This document shows positions 55,140-62,920 of a stretch of DNA of 64,000 nucleotides, piece by piece. The DNA lies in NCBI GenBank assembly GCA_963784195.1, contig CAWARA010000018.1:1-64000 (forward strand), written 5' to 3'. Numbering within the stretch: the stretch's first letter is position 1; every line of letters begins with the position of its first letter. This DNA comes from CAVQAH01 sp963784195. Lineage in GTDB: Bacteria; Acidobacteriota; Vicinamibacteria; Vicinamibacterales; 2-12-FULL-66-21. The translations under genes were made by a program, and so were the position numbers. The notes under the pieces are model-generated. The model ran no database searches and was not told where the DNA came from. It was given only the letters and a program-made list of their open reading frames with translations.

Positions 55140-56276
55140 ATGAGAGTCGGGATTCCGCGTGAGACGTTTGCGGGTGAAACGCGGGTATCGGTGATACCTG
55201 CGGGTGTGGCGACGCTGCGCAAGGCCGGACTGGACGTCTCGGTCGAGGCAGGAGCGGGCGATGCCGCCGGGTTCCCTGACTCGACGTACTCGGCCCAAGG
55301 CGCGCAGATCGTCTCTGCAAGCGAGCTGTACGGCCAATCTGACATCCTGCTCAAGGTCCGCGCAATGCCGACGAGCAATGGCGTTCGCCCAGGCCAGACC
55401 GTCATAGGCTTCGCCGATCCGCTCGGCGATCCGCAGCCGCTCCGTGACGTCGCGTCACGTGGTCTGACGATGCTGTCGATGGAGCTGATGCCGAGAATCA
55501 CGCGCGCCCAGAGCATGGACGCGCTGTCGTCCATGGCGACGGTCGCCGGTTACAAGGGCGTGCTGCTTGCTGCGGACGCGCTGCCGCGCATGTTCCCCAT
55601 GCTCATGACCGCCGCAGGAACGATTTCGCCGGCGCGCGTGTTCGTCGTCGGCGCCGGCGTTGCCGGACTGCAAGCCATCTCCTCCGCCCGCCGTCTGGGC
55701 GCAAAGGTGGAAGCCTACGACGTCAGGCCGGCCGTGAAGGAACAGGTTCAGAGCCTTGGAGCGAAGTTCGTCGAGCTTCCGCTCGAGTCAGCTGACGCCG
55801 AAGACAAGGGAGGATACGCCAAGGCTCAGGACGAGTCGTTCTACCGCCGTCAGCGGGAGATGATGCTCAAGGTCGTCGCCGGCTGCGACGTCGTCATCAC
55901 CACGGCGCTGATTCCTGGCAAGCGCGCGCCGATCCTGATTACGACCGAGATGGTGGAAGCAATGCAGCCAGGCTCGGTGATCGTCGATCTGGCCGCGGAG
56001 CGTGGGGGCAATTGCGAGGTCACCCGGCCCGACGAACGCGTGGTCCACCGCGGCGTAATCATCCTCGGCCCGACGAACCCGGCCGCGCTCGTCCCCTATC
56101 ACGCGAGCCAGATGTACTCGAAGAACATCATCACCTTCCTGCTGCACCTGCTCGGCAAGGAAGGCGCGAAACAACCAAAGCTGCCGATCGATCCGGCCGA
56201 CGAAATCACGAAGGAGACGCTGCTCACGCACGACGGTGCGGTCGTGCATCCGCGCGTCCGGGAGCTGCTCGGCTGA
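55140..56276 (+). CDS. pntAA: NAD(P) transhydrogenase subunit alpha, part 1 (soluble NAD-binding)
   Basis: 378 residues. MRVGIPRETFAGETRVSVIP is the alanine-dehydrogenase/PntA N-terminus. The NAD fold is ARVFVVGAGVAGLQAISSAR, then KVEAYDVRPAVKEQVQSLGA. AGCDVVITTALIPGKRAPIL and SVIVDLAAERGGNCEVTRPD are PntA-specific. The soluble domain I of the proton-pumping transhydrogenase needs PntAB (membrane) and PntB, which normally follow at once. Here an FHA gene follows instead. Either the other subunits lie elsewhere or this is a relic. Confidence 0.88.
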   Translation: MRVGIPRETFAGETRVSVIPAGVATLRKAGLDVSVEAGAGDAAGFPDSTYSAQGAQIVSASELYGQSDILLKVRAMPTSNGVRPGQTVIGFADPLGDPQPLRDVASRGLTMLSMELMPRITRAQSMDALSSMATVAGYKGVLLAADALPRMFPMLMTAAGTISPARVFVVGAGVAGLQAISSARRLGAKVEAYDVRPAVKEQVQSLGAKFVELPLESADAEDKGGYAKAQDESFYRRQREMMLKVVAGCDVVITTALIPGKRAPILITTEMVEAMQPGSVIVDLAAERGGNCEVTRPDERVVHRGVIILGPTNPAALVPYHASQMYSKNIITFLLHLLGKEGAKQPKLPIDPADEITKETLLTHDGAVVHPRVRELLG

Positions 56277-56312
56277 ATCACGTGTCCATCTGATCGCTGA
56301 TAATAAGAGCCG

Positions 56313-56623
56313 ATGTGGGTCATCAGGTACCTGAAGAAGGCGACGCCTCACCGTTCACCTTTCGAATCCTACCTGGCAGCATCAAGACCGTCGGGCGTGC
56401 AACGCAAGCCGATTTCATCGTCGAGGCGACCCTCGTCTCGCGGCTGCATTGCCGTCTCAGCGCGGGCGCGACTGAGCTGGAAGTTGTCGACCTCGACAGC
56501 ACCAACGGCACGTACGTCAACGGACAGCGCGTGGAGCGAGCCGCGCTCAAGGCCGGCGATAAGCTCGGCGTAGGCAAGGTGCTTTTCCTCGTCAGCCGCA
56601 GTTCAGCTTCCGCTCAGCCTTAA
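56313..56623 (+). CDS. FHA-domain protein, possible frameshift at start
   Basis: About 103 residues. FTFRILPGSIKTVGRATQAD, VSRLHCRLSAGATELEVVDL and STNGTYVNGQRV give a complete forkhead-associated phosphothreonine-binding domain (GR, SRxH, TNGTxxN). From ATG 56313 the first codons read MWVIRYLK, a common start for such proteins, but the FHA frame is the one beginning at 56315. A single missing base near 56337 would join them. Otherwise the start is GTG 56315. It likely docks onto a phosphorylated partner of a Ser/Thr kinase. Confidence 0.8.
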
Positions 56624-56676
56624 GTTGGCGAGCTCCTTGCGAAGCAACCACCGGGGAGCTTCAAAAGGAGGCGAGT

Positions 56677-57192
56677 GTGAAGAAGGTGTTCAGTTCGTGG
56701 GCAATCGTTGGGCTCATTGCCGCGGGATCGATGGTGACTGCGTGCGAGAACCGCACAGCAACGCCCGATTACCAGGCGAAAGTCAACGACAGCCTGAAGA
56801 ATGCGCAGATCGAGAACATCAAGGCTGACTGGAAAAAGGACGAGCAGGCGCTGCACCTGACCGGTGACGCCGAGTCCGCAGCCGACAAGGCGCGAGCAGA
56901 AGAGTTGGCGAAACAGGTCGTCGGAACCAGCGGCCGCGTGGTCAACGAAGTGAAGGTCGAAGGCACCAACGCCGAGGCCACCGACGATCGAATCGAAGAA
57001 CTGCTCGATCGAGCCTTCAAGGAAGACGATCAGTGGGACCGCGACAAGCTGGACCTCACGTTCGACTCCAAGGCTGGTGTCGTAACGATCACGGGTGACG
57101 CACCATCGGAAGCCGTCAAGAACCGCGTCACCGAGCGCGTGAAGCAGGTTCCCGGCGTCAAGGATGTCGTGAACAACCTCGAGGTCAAGTAG
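56677..57192 (+). CDS. BON-domain lipoprotein
   Basis: 171 residues from GTG 56677 with a very strong ribosome site (AAAGGAGG). Signal peptide AIVGLIAAGSMVTAC ends in a lipobox Cys at ~residue 23. Two BON domains follow: residues ~35-95 (IENIKADWKKDEQALHLTGD) and ~105-171 (LDLTFDSKAGVVTITGDAPS, then VPGVKDVVNNLEVK). BON domains bind phospholipid, and such proteins (OsmY/DolP-like) support envelope integrity under stress. Confidence 0.88.
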   Translation: MKKVFSSWAIVGLIAAGSMVTACENRTATPDYQAKVNDSLKNAQIENIKADWKKDEQALHLTGDAESAADKARAEELAKQVVGTSGRVVNEVKVEGTNAEATDDRIEELLDRAFKEDDQWDRDKLDLTFDSKAGVVTITGDAPSEAVKNRVTERVKQVPGVKDVVNNLEVK

Positions 57193-57264
57193 CAGCGGTC
57201 ACGACTGCCACGCTTCAGGGGCCCGCGCCGGTTCGTTCTTTCGCGACGACCGGCCGGGCTCTTT

Positions 57265-57903
57265 TCACGTCAGAAACGGATTCGTCCTGCGCTCGCGGCC
57301 GATCGTCGTCGGTTCGCCATGGCCGGAGTGCACGACGGTCTCGTCCGGAAAACTGAACAGCACTTGACGGATCGATTGCAGCAACGTGGGTAAGTCTCCG
57401 CCTGGCAGATCCGTCCGCCCGATCGATCCCGCAAACAGCGTGTCGCCTACGAAGAGCGTGCGACTGGCTTCGCCGTCGCGGCCGACAGCGAGGCAGACGC
57501 CACCAGGACAATGTCCTGGTGTGTGGTGGACCCACGCCCCGTAACGCCCGAATCTCCAGGGACCCTCACCGTCATAGAAAAAATCGACTGGTGGCTGCGG
57601 CTCGACGTCGAATCCGAACATTCGACCCTGCTGCACCACGCTGCTGTAGAGGAAATCGTCGTCCTTGTGCAGCCCAACCGGCACTTTCAGGGCCTTCTTC
57701 GCCGTACCCACCCCGGTGATGTGATCGAGGTGTGCGTGGGTCAGCAGGATGTACTTGATTGACAGCGAATGTTCGTCGACAGCCTCGAGCAGGAGATCAA
57801 CGTCGTCGCCCGGATCGATGACGATACCCTCCCGGGTTTCCTCGCACCCGACGACGAAGCCGTTCTTCATGAACGGGGGAACTGCCCTGATTTCGAGAAT
57901 CAT
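57265..57903 (-). CDS. MBL-fold hydrolase (glyoxalase II / persulfide dioxygenase-like)
   Basis: 212 residues from ATG 57903. Metal motifs YILLTHAHLDHITGVG, VHHTPGHCPGG, LFVGDTLFAGSIGRTDLPGG and the final VVHSGHGEPTTIGRERRTNP are in the glyoxalase II order. The GDTLFAGSIGRTD stretch and GHGEPT end fit the YcbL-like hydroxyacylglutathione hydrolases. Substrate not settled. Divergent from the phosphatidyltransferase gene, 56 bp away. Confidence 0.88.
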   Translation of the reverse strand: MILEIRAVPPFMKNGFVVGCEETREGIVIDPGDDVDLLLEAVDEHSLSIKYILLTHAHLDHITGVGTAKKALKVPVGLHKDDDFLYSSVVQQGRMFGFDVEPQPPVDFFYDGEGPWRFGRYGAWVHHTPGHCPGGVCLAVGRDGEASRTLFVGDTLFAGSIGRTDLPGGDLPTLLQSIRQVLFSFPDETVVHSGHGEPTTIGRERRTNPFLT

Positions 57904-57959
57904 CAGTGTTTTGAGCCCTTCATCCCCCCATTTTCGCATTACCCAGCAGGAGATACTGC

Positions 57960-58685
57960 ATGGAGAACCAGCGCGAAAAACGCGTCCATACCAGCCTGCT
58001 GGCGGCAATCGAGAAGCGCTGCCTGATTTGGATGGCCCGTCGAATTCCACCGGCCGTCAACTCGGATCACCTGACCGCGCTTGGTGCGCTCGCCATGCCG
58101 CTCCTGTGTCTGTGTTACTGGGCCGCCCCGCAGCACGCGTGGACCCTTGTGTTCGGCGTGCTGTTGCTCGCGGTCAACTGGTTCGGTGACAGCCTCGACG
58201 GCACCCTGGCACGCGTACGCGGCCACGAACGCCCACGCTACGGTTTTTACGTCGATCATGTTCTGGATGCGGTTGGTATCCTCTTCGTGATCGGGGGGCT
58301 CGTGCTCGGCGGTTTCATGAGCCTGGCCATCGGCGCCGGCTTCCTCATCGCCTATTACCTGCTGACCATCGAGATCGCGCTGGCCACGCACACGGTCGGC
58401 ACGTTCCGGATTTCGTATTGGAAGTTCGGCCCGACAGAGCTGAGAATCCTGCTCGCCGCCGGAACGCTGCAGCTGCTGCGGTCGCCGGAGGTCACGCTGT
58501 TTGGATCCCGCTTCCTCCTGTTCGACGTCGGTGGCGCGATCGCCATTGCGGGGCTGTTGATGACCGCGATCGTATCGGCAATCGGCAACACACGAACGCT
58601 CTATCGCGCGGAACCGCTCCCCGCTTCCGCCCGGCGCAAGGCCAACAACACGAATCGTCAGGTTGCGATCCTTCCCGCGCCGTAA
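57960..58685 (+). CDS. CDP-alcohol phosphatidyltransferase family membrane protein
   Basis: 241 residues, about six membrane helices. The catalytic motif D-x2-D-G-x2-A-R-x8-G-x3-D-x3-D is intact as DSLDGTLARVRGH followed by RYGFYVDHVLD. N-terminal HTSLLAAIEKRCLIWMARRI is amphipathic. It transfers a phosphoalcohol from a CDP-linked donor to an alcohol such as glycerol-phosphate, serine or inositol; the acceptor cannot be read from sequence. GGAGAT serves as ribosome site. Confidence 0.88.
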   Translation: MENQREKRVHTSLLAAIEKRCLIWMARRIPPAVNSDHLTALGALAMPLLCLCYWAAPQHAWTLVFGVLLLAVNWFGDSLDGTLARVRGHERPRYGFYVDHVLDAVGILFVIGGLVLGGFMSLAIGAGFLIAYYLLTIEIALATHTVGTFRISYWKFGPTELRILLAAGTLQLLRSPEVTLFGSRFLLFDVGGAIAIAGLLMTAIVSAIGNTRTLYRAEPLPASARRKANNTNRQVAILPAP

Positions 58686-58720
58686 GGAAAGAACAAACAA
58701 CAACGAACTCCCGGCGAGAC

Positions 58721-58748
58721 ACGAACTACGAACCACGAACCACGGCAC
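58721..58748. repeat. Heptamer array (ACGAACC)
   Basis: ACGAACT, ACGAACC, ACGAACC, ACGGCAC in exact 7-bp phase between the phosphatidyltransferase and the receiver-like gene. Same unit as 13746-13770 and, in reverse complement, 24564-24605. Confidence 0.65.
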
Positions 58749-58766
58749 CTGAACTAGAATCGTCCG

Positions 58767-59132
58767 ATGATTCTGGTTGCAGTCGACGACTTGCTCTTCA
58801 GCTCGAAGATACGCGCAACGGGCAAACAGGTGGGCGCCGAATTGACGTTCGCCCGAACACCACCGGAGATCCTCGAGCAGGCACGGACTGGCAAGCCGTC
58901 GATGCTCATCATCGATCTCAACAGCGCGAAAGCCGAACCGATTGAAACGATCGCGGCGCTGAAGCGCGACCCTGCGACGTCATCCATCCGAACGATCGGG
59001 TTCGTTTCGCACGTGCACACCGAGCTCATCGCGGCCGCCCGGCAGGCAGGTGCCGACGACGTGATGGCGCGATCCGCTTTCGCCGGCAACCTTGCCGAGA
59101 TCCTTCAGGGTGACGAGGCGAAGCGATCCTGA
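58767..59132 (+). CDS. Receiver-like (CheY-fold) domain protein
   Basis: 121 residues. MILVAVDDLLFSSKIRATGK, MLIIDLNSAKAEPIETIAAL and IRTIGFVSHVHTELIAAARQ follow the alternating beta-alpha order of response-regulator receivers. The usual phosphorylated Asp position is in LIIDLN, and one of the N-terminal acid pair is kept (VDD). The switch Thr/Ser and Lys are not in the expected context, so it may not be phosphorylated. It overlaps the next gene by 4 bp (CTGA). Confidence 0.7.
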   Translation: MILVAVDDLLFSSKIRATGKQVGAELTFARTPPEILEQARTGKPSMLIIDLNSAKAEPIETIAALKRDPATSSIRTIGFVSHVHTELIAAARQAGADDVMARSAFAGNLAEILQGDEAKRS

Positions 59133-60082
59133 CCACCATCGACGACATCGGTCAGGCGGCTCAGCGCATCAGCGGCCGCGTCCTGCGGACCCCGCTCCGC
59201 CGCTCCGAATGGCTGTCTCGCGTCTGCGGCGCTGACGTCCATCTCAAGCTCGAATCCCTGCAGCCGACGTTCTCCTACAAGATCCGGGGCGCAACCAACG
59301 CGGTCATCCGGTTGTCGGAACGACACGGAGCACTCGTACCGGAGCTGGTGACAGCATCTGCCGGCAATCACGGACGCGCCCTCGCCGAGGCCGCCATGCG
59401 GGCGGGCATGAAGCTCACGGTCTACGCGCCCGAACAGGCCCCACGGACCAAGCTGGATGCCATTCGCGCCACCGGGGCAGACCTTCGCCCGTGTGTCGAC
59501 TACGACGATGCCGAACGGCGCGCGAAGGAGGATGCGAAGAGCCGGGACGCAATCTACGTTTCACCGTATTCGCATCCCGACGTCATCGCGGGTGCCGGCA
59601 CCGTCGCGCTCGAGATCCTGGATGAACAGCCGGACGCCACGATCGTCGTGCCGATCGGAGGGGGCGGATTGATCAGCGGCATCGCGATCGCCGCCGCGGC
59701 ACGCCGCGGTGGGACGTCGAACGTCTGCGGCGTCGAAGTCGAAGCGTCGTCGCCATTCACGCACGGGCGTGCCGCCGGAAGAATCGTCACGATCGACGTC
59801 GGTCTTACGCTCGCCGATGGACTCGCTGGCAACCTCGATCCCGACACCGTCACCTTCGACATCGTTCAGAAGCTGGTGCCACAGATTGCCGTGGTCACGG
59901 AAGATGAATTGAAGACTGCGATGGCCGGTCTGGTTTTGAAGGAGAAACTGGTCGTCGAGGGAGCAGGTGCCGTGGGCGTCGCCGCTCTACTCTCGCGCAA
60001 GATCGCGTCGAGCGGTGCTCCTGTCGCTGTGGTGGTATCGGGAGCGAATGTGGACCCGTCAGTGTTGCGATCGCTCCTCTAG
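59129..60082 (+). CDS. PLP-dependent threonine ammonia-lyase-like enzyme, apparent CTG start
   Basis: About 317 residues. The fold is tryptophan synthase beta type: RTPLRRSEWLS, the PLP lysine in TFSYKIRGATNAVIRLSERH, SAGNHGRALAEAAMRAG, and the phosphate loop VVPIGGGGLISGIAIAAAAR. Length matches catabolic threonine dehydratases lacking the ACT domain; serine racemase is an alternative. No ATG, GTG or TTG exists in frame before residue 62. The conserved N-terminus begins at CTG 59129, overlapping the previous stop as CTGA, so a CTG start with translational coupling is likely. Confidence 0.82.
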   Translation: MTTIDDIGQAAQRISGRVLRTPLRRSEWLSRVCGADVHLKLESLQPTFSYKIRGATNAVIRLSERHGALVPELVTASAGNHGRALAEAAMRAGMKLTVYAPEQAPRTKLDAIRATGADLRPCVDYDDAERRAKEDAKSRDAIYVSPYSHPDVIAGAGTVALEILDEQPDATIVVPIGGGGLISGIAIAAAARRGGTSNVCGVEVEASSPFTHGRAAGRIVTIDVGLTLADGLAGNLDPDTVTFDIVQKLVPQIAVVTEDELKTAMAGLVLKEKLVVEGAGAVGVAALLSRKIASSGAPVAVVVSGANVDPSVLRSLL

Positions 60083-60093
60083 ACGGACAGGAC

Positions 60094-61083
60094 TCAGCCC
60101 GACATCAGGTACCACCACACGACGGCCGCAATCACAATCGCCACGAGGAGACCGATCCACTTGCCGTTCGACCGTTCCTCGTCGAGCGGAATCAAGTCCG
60201 ACAGGGCCGTCTCACCCGACCGCACATCGAGCACAGCCTCAACGCTTCGCAGCTCCGCGGCGAGTGAGGCGGCGCTCTGATAGCGGTCGTCCAATCCCTT
60301 GGCCAGCGCGCGGGAGATGATGGCGTCGAGCTCCACCGGCAGATTCGGGTTGAGGCTCGACGCGCGCATCGGCGACATCCGGATCACGTTCATCACCGCG
60401 GCCGATGGCATCGCGCCCGCAAACGGCGCGCGGCCGATCAGCATTTCGTAGACGATCGAGCCAACCGAAAACAGGTCGCTTCGCGGATCGATGACGTTGC
60501 CGAGCGCCTGCTCCGGCGAGAGATACGCCGCGACGCCGGCGGGATCGGCGCCAATGGCCTCCGGCGATTTGGCAACCGCGGTGCGCGCGCGCCCGCCGGC
60601 CGTCCAGCGCGAAAGACCAAACTCCAGGATCTTCGCGCTTCCCTTGCCGGTCACCATGAGCGTGTCCGGACGCAAATCGCCGTGCACGATGTCCCGTGAA
60701 TGCGCTTCCGCCAGCGCGTCAGCCAGTTGAACCGCGAGCTCGAGAGCCCGGCGCGGGTTGACCGGCCGTCCGGCCATCTCCTGCCGGAGCGTGATGCCGG
60801 CCACGAACTCGTGCGCCACGTACAACCGATCGCCGGTTTCGCCGAAATCGAAGAGCGTGGCGATGTTCGGATGCGAAAGCGCCGCCGCCTCTTTCAGCGA
60901 CTGGCGAAACGCCGTCTTCCCGGCTTCGTCACCGAAGACACTTGATGGGACCAGCCTCAGCGCAACGGTCCGCCCGACCTTCGTGTCCCGCGCGCGATAG
61001 ACCTCGCCCAACCCACCGTGGCCGATTTGTTCGAGCAGGTTGTAGTGCGCGATGGACGTGGGAGTTTCGGGAGGCAGGCTCAT
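60094..61083 (-). CDS. Predicted pseudokinase of the Hanks Ser/Thr kinase family
   Basis: 329 residues: kinase fold (15-275) and a C-terminal membrane helix (LLVAIVIAAVVWWYL) with the kinase in the cytoplasm. The glycine loop GHGGLGEVY is intact, but the ATP lysine is Arg43 (TVALRLV), the catalytic loop is HGDLRPDTLM (134-143; Arg and Lys of HRDLK changed, Asn replaced by Thr141) and DFG is EFG (154-156). Catalytic Asp136 remains. With three of the four key positions changed, activity is doubtful; it may bind ATP and signal by shape. Convergent with the PLP enzyme gene. Confidence 0.85.
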   Translation of the reverse strand: MSLPPETPTSIAHYNLLEQIGHGGLGEVYRARDTKVGRTVALRLVPSSVFGDEAGKTAFRQSLKEAAALSHPNIATLFDFGETGDRLYVAHEFVAGITLRQEMAGRPVNPRRALELAVQLADALAEAHSRDIVHGDLRPDTLMVTGKGSAKILEFGLSRWTAGGRARTAVAKSPEAIGADPAGVAAYLSPEQALGNVIDPRSDLFSVGSIVYEMLIGRAPFAGAMPSAAVMNVIRMSPMRASSLNPNLPVELDAIISRALAKGLDDRYQSAASLAAELRSVEAVLDVRSGETALSDLIPLDEERSNGKWIGLLVAIVIAAVVWWYLMSG

Positions 61084-61117
61084 GTCCTGGACGTCATTTC
61101 CTGGGCATCACGTTCAC

Positions 61118-61145
61118 GATGTCCGATCGCCGATTTCCGATGTCC
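61118..61145. repeat. Heptamer array (GATNNCC)
   Basis: GATGTCC, GATCGCC, GATTTCC, GATGTCC in 7-bp phase between the kinase-like and SDR genes. A different heptamer sequence from the ACGAACC family but the same period. Confidence 0.5.
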
Positions 61146-61148
61146 GAT

Positions 61149-61886
61149 TCATTTCCTGGGCCTGGAAGGCCTGAGCTCGATCCGGCTCGGCAGGCTGCGA
61201 GACGGAAACGTCACCAGCTCCGTCACGAGCTCGGCAACGTCCTCGGCCGCGATCTTCCAGTCGGCCTCGCCATCGGCTCCGCGGCCACCGAAACCGGTCG
61301 AGACCGATCCCGGCATGATGTAGCTGACCCGGATGTTGTCGTAGCGCACTTCCTGCATCAGGGCCTCGCTGAACGCGTTGAGGCCGGCCTTCGAGGCGCA
61401 GTAGGCGGCACCGCCCGCAAACGGATTCTTCCCCGCCAGGCTGCTGATGTTGATGATCCACCCGCCCCCGCGCTCTTTCAGGTGAGGAATCGCCGCGTGC
61501 GAGCAGTAAAACGCGCCGTTGAGGTTCGTCTCGAGAATCTGCTGCCAGTCGTCCACTGACATGTCTGCGACCGGCGCGAACAGCCCGACACCGGCATTGT
61601 TCACGAGGACGTCGAGACCGCCGAACCGGCTTACCGCTGCGTCAATCGCTGACGTCGCCTCAGCCGAGCGTCGGACATCAGCGCGAAATACCTGCACGGC
61701 CTCGCTCGCGGCGCCTGGCACGCTGCGCAGCCCCTTCGCTGCGGCGTCGAGATCGGAGCTCGAGCGGCCGGTGATCAGTACCCGCGCGCCGCCGGCAACG
61801 AACGCACGAGCAATAGCGTTTCCAATGCCGCGTGAGCCGCCGGTAATCACGGCGATGCGGCCAGCAAGTGTCAGGGCGTCGGCCAT
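61149..61886 (-). CDS. SDR-family oxidoreductase
   Basis: 245 residues. The NAD(P) site is VITGGSRGIGNAIARAFVAG, then NNAG in LVNNAGVGLFAP. The catalytic Ser is in INISSLAG and Tyr-Lys in YCASKAGLNAF. The TGGSRGIG loop with following Arg (ITGRSSSD) favours NADP. It resembles 3-ketoacyl-ACP reductase-like SDRs, but the substrate is open. It overlaps nothing and runs in the same direction as the kinase-like gene. Confidence 0.88.
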   Translation of the reverse strand: MADALTLAGRIAVITGGSRGIGNAIARAFVAGGARVLITGRSSSDLDAAAKGLRSVPGAASEAVQVFRADVRRSAEATSAIDAAVSRFGGLDVLVNNAGVGLFAPVADMSVDDWQQILETNLNGAFYCSHAAIPHLKERGGGWIINISSLAGKNPFAGGAAYCASKAGLNAFSEALMQEVRYDNIRVSYIMPGSVSTGFGGRGADGEADWKIAAEDVAELVTELVTFPSRSLPSRIELRPSRPRK

Positions 61887-61942
61887 CTGTTCGGGTATCC
61901 AACAAGAACGAGGTCAGGGATTAGAATACTCCACGCCTTCTG

Positions 61943-62788
61943 ATGGCCTTCATTGCAATCATCGGCGCCGGTGCACTTGGCGGTGCGGTGGCACACGCGA
62001 TCGCCAGACGCGATCGGGTGCCAGAGGTACGTCTGATCGATTCGTCCGGATCCGTTGCGGCTGGCAAAGCGCTCGACATGCTCCAGTCGTCACCGATCGA
62101 GCACTTTAGCACGCGCGTCACCGCGGCCGATTCGATCGCGGCGGCTGTTGGCGCACGCGTCATCGTGATCGCCGATCGCGCAACGGATAGCGCCGAACAC
62201 GGCGGTGAGGCGGGACTTGCACTGCTTCGAACGCTGATCGCATCGGGAGCGGAGGCACCACTGGTGTGTGCGGGCGCAGGCCATCGCGAGCTGATCGCTC
62301 GCGCCGTGACGGAGCTGCGCGTGACGGGATCGCGCATCGTGGGATCGGCGCCGCTGGCGCTCGAGTCAGCGCTTCGCGCCCTGACCGGCGTGGCGCTCGA
62401 TAGATCGGGTACCGAGGTGACTCTCTCCGTCGTCGGCGTGCCCCCGCGTTCCGCCGTCGTCGCCTGGGAGGAAGCGACGGCAGGCGGTCAACCGCTCACT
62501 TCGCAGTTGCCCGCCCACACGATCGCCCAACTGAGCTCGAAGATAGCCGGGCTGTGGCCGCCAGGCCCGTATGCGCTCGGAACGGCGGCAGCGCGCGTCG
62601 TCGAAGCGATGACGTTCGGCTCGCGCCGCCGCTTCACCTGTTTCGTGGCGATGCAATCGGGACCCGTTCGCGCTGCGGTGACGGCGATGCCGGTCGAGTT
62701 GCGCGAGGGTGGAGTGGCCCGCGTTCTCGAGCCCGCCCTGACGCGGCAGGAGCGGACCATGCTCGAAAACGCGTTGGAGAAGGCGTAG
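61943..62788 (+). CDS. Malate/lactate dehydrogenase-like protein, apparently catalytically degenerate
   Basis: 281 residues. The N-terminus is an NAD Rossmann fold typical of MDH/LDH: FIAIIGAGALGGAVAHAIAR, VRLIDSSGSVAAGKALDMLQ. The catalytic features do not fit: the N-P-V-D segment is CAGAGHRELI, the LDSARFR helix is LALESALRAL (Asp168 to Glu, Arg171 to Leu), and the active His region V-x-G-x-H-G-D is VVGVPPRSAV. It may have adopted a non-enzymatic or different role. Expression is separate from the SDR gene (divergent). Confidence 0.7.
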   Translation: MAFIAIIGAGALGGAVAHAIARRDRVPEVRLIDSSGSVAAGKALDMLQSSPIEHFSTRVTAADSIAAAVGARVIVIADRATDSAEHGGEAGLALLRTLIASGAEAPLVCAGAGHRELIARAVTELRVTGSRIVGSAPLALESALRALTGVALDRSGTEVTLSVVGVPPRSAVVAWEEATAGGQPLTSQLPAHTIAQLSSKIAGLWPPGPYALGTAAARVVEAMTFGSRRRFTCFVAMQSGPVRAAVTAMPVELREGGVARVLEPALTRQERTMLENALEKA

Positions 62789-62791
62789 CAC

Positions 62792-62847
62792 GTGCGCGAG
62801 TGCGCAGGTGCGCGGGTGCGCAAGTGCGCGCGTGCGCGCGTGCGCGC
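62792..62847. repeat. 8-bp tandem repeat GTGCGCNN
   Basis: Seven contiguous units GTGCGCGA, GTGCGCAG, GTGCGCGG, GTGCGCAA and three GTGCGCGC follow the MDH-like gene directly after its stop codon. The first six bases never change while the last two vary. Confidence 0.8.
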
Positions 62848-62860
62848 CCGGCGGAGCAGA

Positions 62861-62920
62861 GCGGGGCGAAGGGCCCCGCGAGCGATGGCGATGGGGGACC
62901 GGCGGGGCGAAGCCCCCCGG
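62861..62920. terminator. Two GC-rich hairpins between convergent genes
   Basis: GCGGGGC-GAAGG-GCCCCGC (62861-62879) and CCGGCGGGGC-GAA-GCCCCCCGG (62899-62920, one bulge). The second abuts the sigma-factor stop codon. They probably separate the two convergent transcripts; no T-run follows on the plus strand. Confidence 0.5.
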
